From the NCBI GenBank assembly GCA_903832325.1, contig CAILBC010000006.1, positions 62,001 through 126,000 of the forward strand: a DNA stretch of 64,000 nt, in the 5' to 3' direction. Source of the DNA: an uncultured Sphingomonadales bacterium (GTDB lineage Bacteria; Pseudomonadota; Alphaproteobacteria; Sphingomonadales; Sphingomonadaceae). The notes below the pieces were generated by a model. It saw only the letters and a program-made list of their open reading frames with translations. It searched no databases and was not told where the DNA came from. The translations under genes were made by a program, and so were the position numbers. How positions within the stretch are numbered: the stretch's first letter is position 1; the number at the start of each line of letters is the position of its first letter. Positions 60,117 through 64,000 of the stretch are shown piece by piece.

Positions 60117-61511
60117 TCAGCCGGCCTCTTCCTCTTCTTCCTCCTCACGCCGTTCGGCCATGCCCAGCATTTTCAATTTGCGGTGCAATGCCGACCGTTC
60201 CATGCCGATAAAGCTGGCCGTCTTGGAAATGTTTCCCGAAAAACGGCGGATCTGGACGCGCAGATATTCGCGTTCAAAGTTTTCGCGCGCCTCACGCAGC
60301 GGCACCCCCATCAGCGAGGCAGAGCCGCTGTCCCCTGCCAGCGGGGTGCTGACGATTTCGGCGGGCAGCATGTCCGCCTCGATTCGCGCCAGCCGTCCGC
60401 GCGGGGCGAGAATCATCGTGCGCTCCACCACATTGCGCAATTGCCGCACATTGCCGGGCCAGTCATAGCTTTGCAGCGCGGCCATCGCCTCGGACGCGAC
60501 GGCCGGGGCATTCAGCCCCTGTTCGCTGGCAAACCGGGCAAAGAAATGGTCGATCAGCGCCGGAATATCGTCGCGCCGGTCACACAGCGAAGGGATCGCC
60601 ACGGGCACCACGTTCAGCCGGTAGAACAAGTCTTCGCGAAACCGCCGTTCGGTGATTTCGGTTTCAAGCGGGCGCGAACTGGACGAAACCACGCGCACAT
60701 CGACGCGGATCTGGCGATGGCCGCCCACGCGCACAAAGGCCTGCTCGGTCAGAACGCGCAAGATCCGCGCCTGGCTCGATGCCGGCATGTCGGCCACTTC
60801 ATCCAGGAACAGCGTGCCGCCATCGGCCATTTCGAGCAGGCCTGCACGCACCAGCTTGCCATCGGCCTCTTCACCAAACAGTTCCTGTTCGAACCGTTCG
60901 GGCGTGATGCGCGCGGAATTGACTGTGACAAAGGCGCTTTCCGCGCGCGTGCTCCAGCTGTGGAGCAACCGCGCGGCCACTTCCTTGCCCGATCCCGCCG
61001 GCCCGGTGATCAGCACGCGGCTGCCGGTATGCGCCACCCGTTTCAGCGTGGCGCGCACGCCGTTGATCGCCGGGGAATTGCCGGTAAATTCGTCCGACAT
61101 CACGAAATCACGGCGCAGGCGCGCGTTTTCCCGGCGCAGGCGTTCGGTTTCGGTGGCGCGTTCCACCAGCAGCAGCAGGCGTTCGGCCTCAAACGGCTTT
61201 TCGATGAAATCCATTGCGCCGCGGCTGATCGCGGAAACCGCGGTATCGATATTGCCGTGGCCCGAAAAGATCAGCACCGGCAATTCGGGTTCGCGTTTCT
61301 TGATTTCGTCGAGCACTTCCAGCCCGTCCATCGGGCTGCCGTGCAGCCACACATCGAGCAGCACCAGGCTGGGCCGGCGTTCGTCGATTGCAGCCAGCGC
61401 GGCAATGCTGTCTCCGGCGGTGCGGCACGAATAGCCCTCATCGCTCAGCACGCCCGCAACGAGTTCGCGGATATCGCGTTCATCGTCGACGATCAGGATA
61501 TCAAGGGCCAT
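60117..61511 (-). CDS. ntrX: NtrX-type response regulator with AAA+ domain
   Basis: A 464-residue regulator: receiver domain (about 1-120) with the phosphorylated aspartate in LVLLDVWLHG, AAA+ domain (about 140-370) with GPAGSGKE and FLDEVADMP, and a Fis-type helix-turn-helix at the end (NISKTASFIGMERSALHRKLK). The sigma-54 contact loop GAFTGA is missing after ELFGEEADG, as is usual in alphaproteobacterial NtrX. The tail is acidic (EEEEEEE). Start ATG 61511 follows AAGGA. It forms a two-component pair with ntrY upstream. Confidence 0.95.
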   Translation of the reverse strand: MALDILIVDDERDIRELVAGVLSDEGYSCRTAGDSIAALAAIDERRPSLVLLDVWLHGSPMDGLEVLDEIKKREPELPVLIFSGHGNIDTAVSAISRGAMDFIEKPFEAERLLLLVERATETERLRRENARLRRDFVMSDEFTGNSPAINGVRATLKRVAHTGSRVLITGPAGSGKEVAARLLHSWSTRAESAFVTVNSARITPERFEQELFGEEADGKLVRAGLLEMADGGTLFLDEVADMPASSQARILRVLTEQAFVRVGGHRQIRVDVRVVSSSSRPLETEITERRFREDLFYRLNVVPVAIPSLCDRRDDIPALIDHFFARFASEQGLNAPAVASEAMAALQSYDWPGNVRQLRNVVERTMILAPRGRLARIEADMLPAEIVSTPLAGDSGSASLMGVPLREARENFEREYLRVQIRRFSGNISKTASFIGMERSALHRKLKMLGMAERREEEEEEEAG

Positions 61512-61525
61512 GAACTGCTTGTCCT

Positions 61526-63880
61526 TCAACGCGCCGGCTGGTCCAGCCTGGCGCCAATGAGTGCGGGATCTTTCTGTGCGGGCCCGGGGCGCAGCGACAA
61601 ATCGCCCTCCCCTGCCTGCGGCTGGCGGGCAAAGCGCATGGTCACGCGCGTGCCGCCGCCGGGCGCCGGGGCAAAGGCCATTTCGCCATCGTGTTCCTCG
61701 ACAATCTTGTTGACGATGGCCAGGCCCAGCCCGGTGCCCTTTTCCCGGGTGGTCATATAGGGTTCCAGAATGCGATCGCGTTCGGCGGGCAGGCCGATGC
61801 CGTTGTCGATCACGTCTATCGTCACCGACTGCGCATCGCTGGCCAGGTTCACCGTGATGCGGCCCTTGTAATCGATATCCTCATTGCGGGCGCGCGCCTC
61901 GATCGCTTCTATCGCGTTTTTCAGCACGTTGGTCATGACCTGGCCAAACTGGTGCCGGTCGGCCGCAAACGGTTCGCTGGTCGGCCCGGAATAGCCGAAC
62001 GCGATCGCGCCATGCGCCACTTCCTGCAGGAAAATCGCCTGGCGCACCAGTTCGCCTGCGTCTTCGGCGCGGAACACCGGCTTTGGCAGGCGCGCGAAGG
62101 ACGAAAATTCGTCGACCATCTTGCGCAAGTCCCCCACCTGCCGGATGATCGTGGCGGTCAATTCCTCGAACAGTTCGGGGTCGGTAACGATCTGGCGGCG
62201 ATAGCGGCGCTTAAGCCGTTCGGTGGCAAGCTGAATCGGGGTAAGCGGGTTCTTGATCTCGTGCGCGATGCGCCGCGCCACATCTGACCAGGCGGCACGG
62301 CGCTGATCGACAAGCTGGCGCGTGATATCCTCGAACGTGACGACATGGCCGTTCGAATCGCGCGCGACTTTCACCGCCAGCGTCAGCAGGTCGCCGCCTT
62401 TGGCATAGTGGACAATCCCGCTGGCATCGCCGCTTTGCACCAGCGCGGCCAGCTGCGGCGAAACGTCGGCCAGCGCCATGCCGGTCGCGGCCCGGTCTGC
62501 CATGATCCCGCCCGATCCGGCGCCCGCATCTTCGCCCAGCAGCTTTTGCGCCCAACTGTTGATCAGCCGGATCACCCCGCCGCGATCGATCGAGATGATC
62601 CCGGCGGTAATCGATTCGATCACCGCCTCGATCAGCGCGCGCCGCACATCGAGTTGCGCATTGGCGCGCACCAGCGCCTGGGTCTGGGTTTCCAGCTGCG
62701 CCGTCATGCGGTTGAACGCGCGCGCCAGCATGCCCACTTCATCCGCCGCGCGGGCCGATCCCACGCGCATCGCGAAATTGCCGCTGCCCACTTTGCGCGC
62801 GGCCGAAACCAGCTCGATCAACGGGGCGACCTGCCGGTCGGCCAGCCGCAGCGCCGCCCATACGGCAAGCATGACCAGCGCCAGCGAAATCCCCAGCAGC
62901 GCCAGATTGAACCGCACCTGCAGCGCCCGCGCGCGGCGGGTGAGCATGTCATAAGCGGCCAGCACCGAATTGGCGCGTTTCCACTGGCTATAGGCAAGCT
63001 GATCGGAATTGCGCGCGACATACAGATAGACCCCGCGCGTGCGGTCGATTGCGGTGATCGCCTCGATCTTTTCGGCCGAGGCATTGACCACCACCGGCTC
63101 ACCGCGCGCGATGCGTTGCAATTCATCGGGCGTCACGCGCTGGCGATTGTCGTTGCGATTGGGATCGACAATTGCCGCGGTGCGCAGCGCGCCGTCTTCG
63201 CCGCGTTCGACAATCGCGGATTCATCCAGTTTCCGGCTGATCACCTGCCACGAATAGCCTTCGGCAAATTCCTGGCTGGTGATCGGCGCCTGCCCCAGAT
63301 AGCTGCGCAGATCGCCGGCCATGGCCACGCTTTCCTTGCCCACATCGCGCAATTTGTCGGCGTAATAGCCTTTCGCCAGGCTGTTCGCGTTTTCCAGCAG
63401 CCCGCGCGAACTGTCGGAAAACCAGAATTCCACGCCAGACTGAAACAGCAGCGAGGCAAAGATCACCACCATCAGCGTGGGCACCGCGGCAATCAGCGAA
63501 AACAGCCAGACCAGCCGCACGTGCAACCGGCCATTGGTGCCCAGCACATTGCGCGATGCCCGGCCCAGCGCGATGCGCCGCCCGGCCAGCACGATCAGCG
63601 CCATCGCCGGAACCAGCGTCCCGATCAGCAGGCTGGTGGTCAGCTTGGCCGGCAGCAACTGGTCGCCCGCGGATGCCTGGGGATTGAGCTTGTACCAGCT
63701 CAGCGTCACCATCAGGATCAACGCGCAGGCAGCGATGGTTTCCAGCGCAAGGAAAACGTTTGCGCGGCGCAGCGTAACCAGCATCCTTCGCCACCACCGG
63801 GGCAAAGGCCGGCGGCGCAAGGGACCACGGGGCACAGCCCCCGCCCGATCGGGCGTATTCCCTGCTGAATGACCGATCAT
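61526..63880 (-). CDS. ntrY: NtrY-type sensor histidine kinase
   Basis: A 784-residue membrane kinase. Three N-terminal membrane helices and a periplasmic sensing region are followed by another helix (about 310-330), a HAMP linker (RAADEVGMLARAFNRM), a PAS domain, the HisKA site (RRIAHEIKNPLTPIQLATERLKRRY, phosphorylated His) and an ATPase domain (GLPAERDRILEPYMTTREKGTGLGLAIV). It phosphorylates NtrX in a pathway tied to nitrogen and envelope or redox state in alphaproteobacteria. ATG 63880 is chosen for the usual N-terminus. ntrX starts 14 bases after its stop. Confidence 0.95.
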   Translation of the reverse strand: MIGHSAGNTPDRAGAVPRGPLRRRPLPRWWRRMLVTLRRANVFLALETIAACALILMVTLSWYKLNPQASAGDQLLPAKLTTSLLIGTLVPAMALIVLAGRRIALGRASRNVLGTNGRLHVRLVWLFSLIAAVPTLMVVIFASLLFQSGVEFWFSDSSRGLLENANSLAKGYYADKLRDVGKESVAMAGDLRSYLGQAPITSQEFAEGYSWQVISRKLDESAIVERGEDGALRTAAIVDPNRNDNRQRVTPDELQRIARGEPVVVNASAEKIEAITAIDRTRGVYLYVARNSDQLAYSQWKRANSVLAAYDMLTRRARALQVRFNLALLGISLALVMLAVWAALRLADRQVAPLIELVSAARKVGSGNFAMRVGSARAADEVGMLARAFNRMTAQLETQTQALVRANAQLDVRRALIEAVIESITAGIISIDRGGVIRLINSWAQKLLGEDAGAGSGGIMADRAATGMALADVSPQLAALVQSGDASGIVHYAKGGDLLTLAVKVARDSNGHVVTFEDITRQLVDQRRAAWSDVARRIAHEIKNPLTPIQLATERLKRRYRRQIVTDPELFEELTATIIRQVGDLRKMVDEFSSFARLPKPVFRAEDAGELVRQAIFLQEVAHGAIAFGYSGPTSEPFAADRHQFGQVMTNVLKNAIEAIEARARNEDIDYKGRITVNLASDAQSVTIDVIDNGIGLPAERDRILEPYMTTREKGTGLGLAIVNKIVEEHDGEMAFAPAPGGGTRVTMRFARQPQAGEGDLSLRPGPAQKDPALIGARLDQPAR

Positions 63881-63964
63881 AGTTGCCCGCAGACAACACC
63901 ACTGTTGCCAAAATGCAAGCAGATTTCCGTGAACGGTATGCTTTTGGCCGATGGTTCGCGCCAA

Positions 63965-64000
63965 TCAGTCTGCCCGCAGCACCGCAGTGCCTGCCACCGT
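63965..64000 (-). CDS. possible 3' end of an upstream gene (ntrC expected)
   Basis: On the minus strand a frame entering the window edge ends at the TGA at 63965-63967 after TVAGTAVLRAD. In related genomes ntrC precedes ntrY, so this may be its last codons, but 11 residues are too few to recognise. Confidence 0.25.
   Translation of the reverse strand, partial: TVAGTAVLRAD

Noticed and set aside
60117..61511. Sigma-54 activator role for the AAA+ regulator
   Set aside because: The GAFTGA loop needed to contact sigma-54 is absent, as expected for NtrX.

Overview
The window is GC-rich, densely coded alphaproteobacterial DNA, most likely from a sphingomonad close to Novosphingobium. The signs are the block ntrY-ntrX-hfq-hflX-mazG, an Hfq made of two Sm domains, an EIVVTA-type TonB-dependent receptor and a PEP-CTERM protein. 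This placement is inferred from gene content; no database search was possible.

Layout. 1-2.9 kb: the end of an RND outer-membrane efflux gene, then a minus-strand operon of SDR, quinone reductase and DUF3237 protein. 3.1-9.7 kb: a secreted alpha/beta hydrolase, a LysR regulator, and a divergent catabolic operon (GMC oxidoreductase, enolase-superfamily dehydratase, aldehyde dehydrogenase). 9.9-30.9 kb: a signalling and effector island. Its plus-strand unit has three secreted proteins (the third with TPRs and DUF1036), an MCE/MlaD protein and a transport lipoprotein. Its minus-strand unit has a proline-rich protein, a caspase-formylglycine-type fusion, an outer-membrane barrel, a papain-like protease, a membrane TrkA/RyR protein, an MlaE permease and an MlaF-like ATPase. 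Beside these lie a second caspase with a DUF4384-like region, a TIR-transmembrane protein and a LuxR regulator. 31.1-37.6 kb: a TonB receptor, a beta-lactamase-fold esterase, a CocE/NonD hydrolase and a Tat-exported DUF3237 protein. 37.6-42 kb: a TPR lipoprotein, a PEP-CTERM protein, a porin and tRNA-Ser(UGA). 42.3-50.9 kb: a housekeeping run of MltB, RlpA-SPOR, D,D-carboxypeptidase, tmk, holB, metG, tatD, an MBL-fold hydrolase and a small membrane protein. 50.9-54.25 kb: an AT-richer island made of two tandem copies of about 1.65 kb. Each copy has a truncated transposase, a small exported protein and a convergent lysozyme-like protein. 54.3-64 kb: a VOC protein, a glutathionylspermidine-synthase-like pair, mazG, hflX, the double hfq, ntrX and ntrY.

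Two places look most novel. The first is the 10-31 kb island, which puts two caspase-like peptidases, a papain-like peptidase, a TIR protein and a RyR protein together with a complete MCE lipid-transport set. The second is the duplicated toxin/immunity-like module at 51-54 kb. There the shared N-terminal region of the lysozyme-like proteins carries a TonB-box-like EIVVTA, while the catalytic domains and the paired exported proteins have diverged. A third, genome-wide oddity is a set of short tandem duplications that include the stop codons of five different genes.
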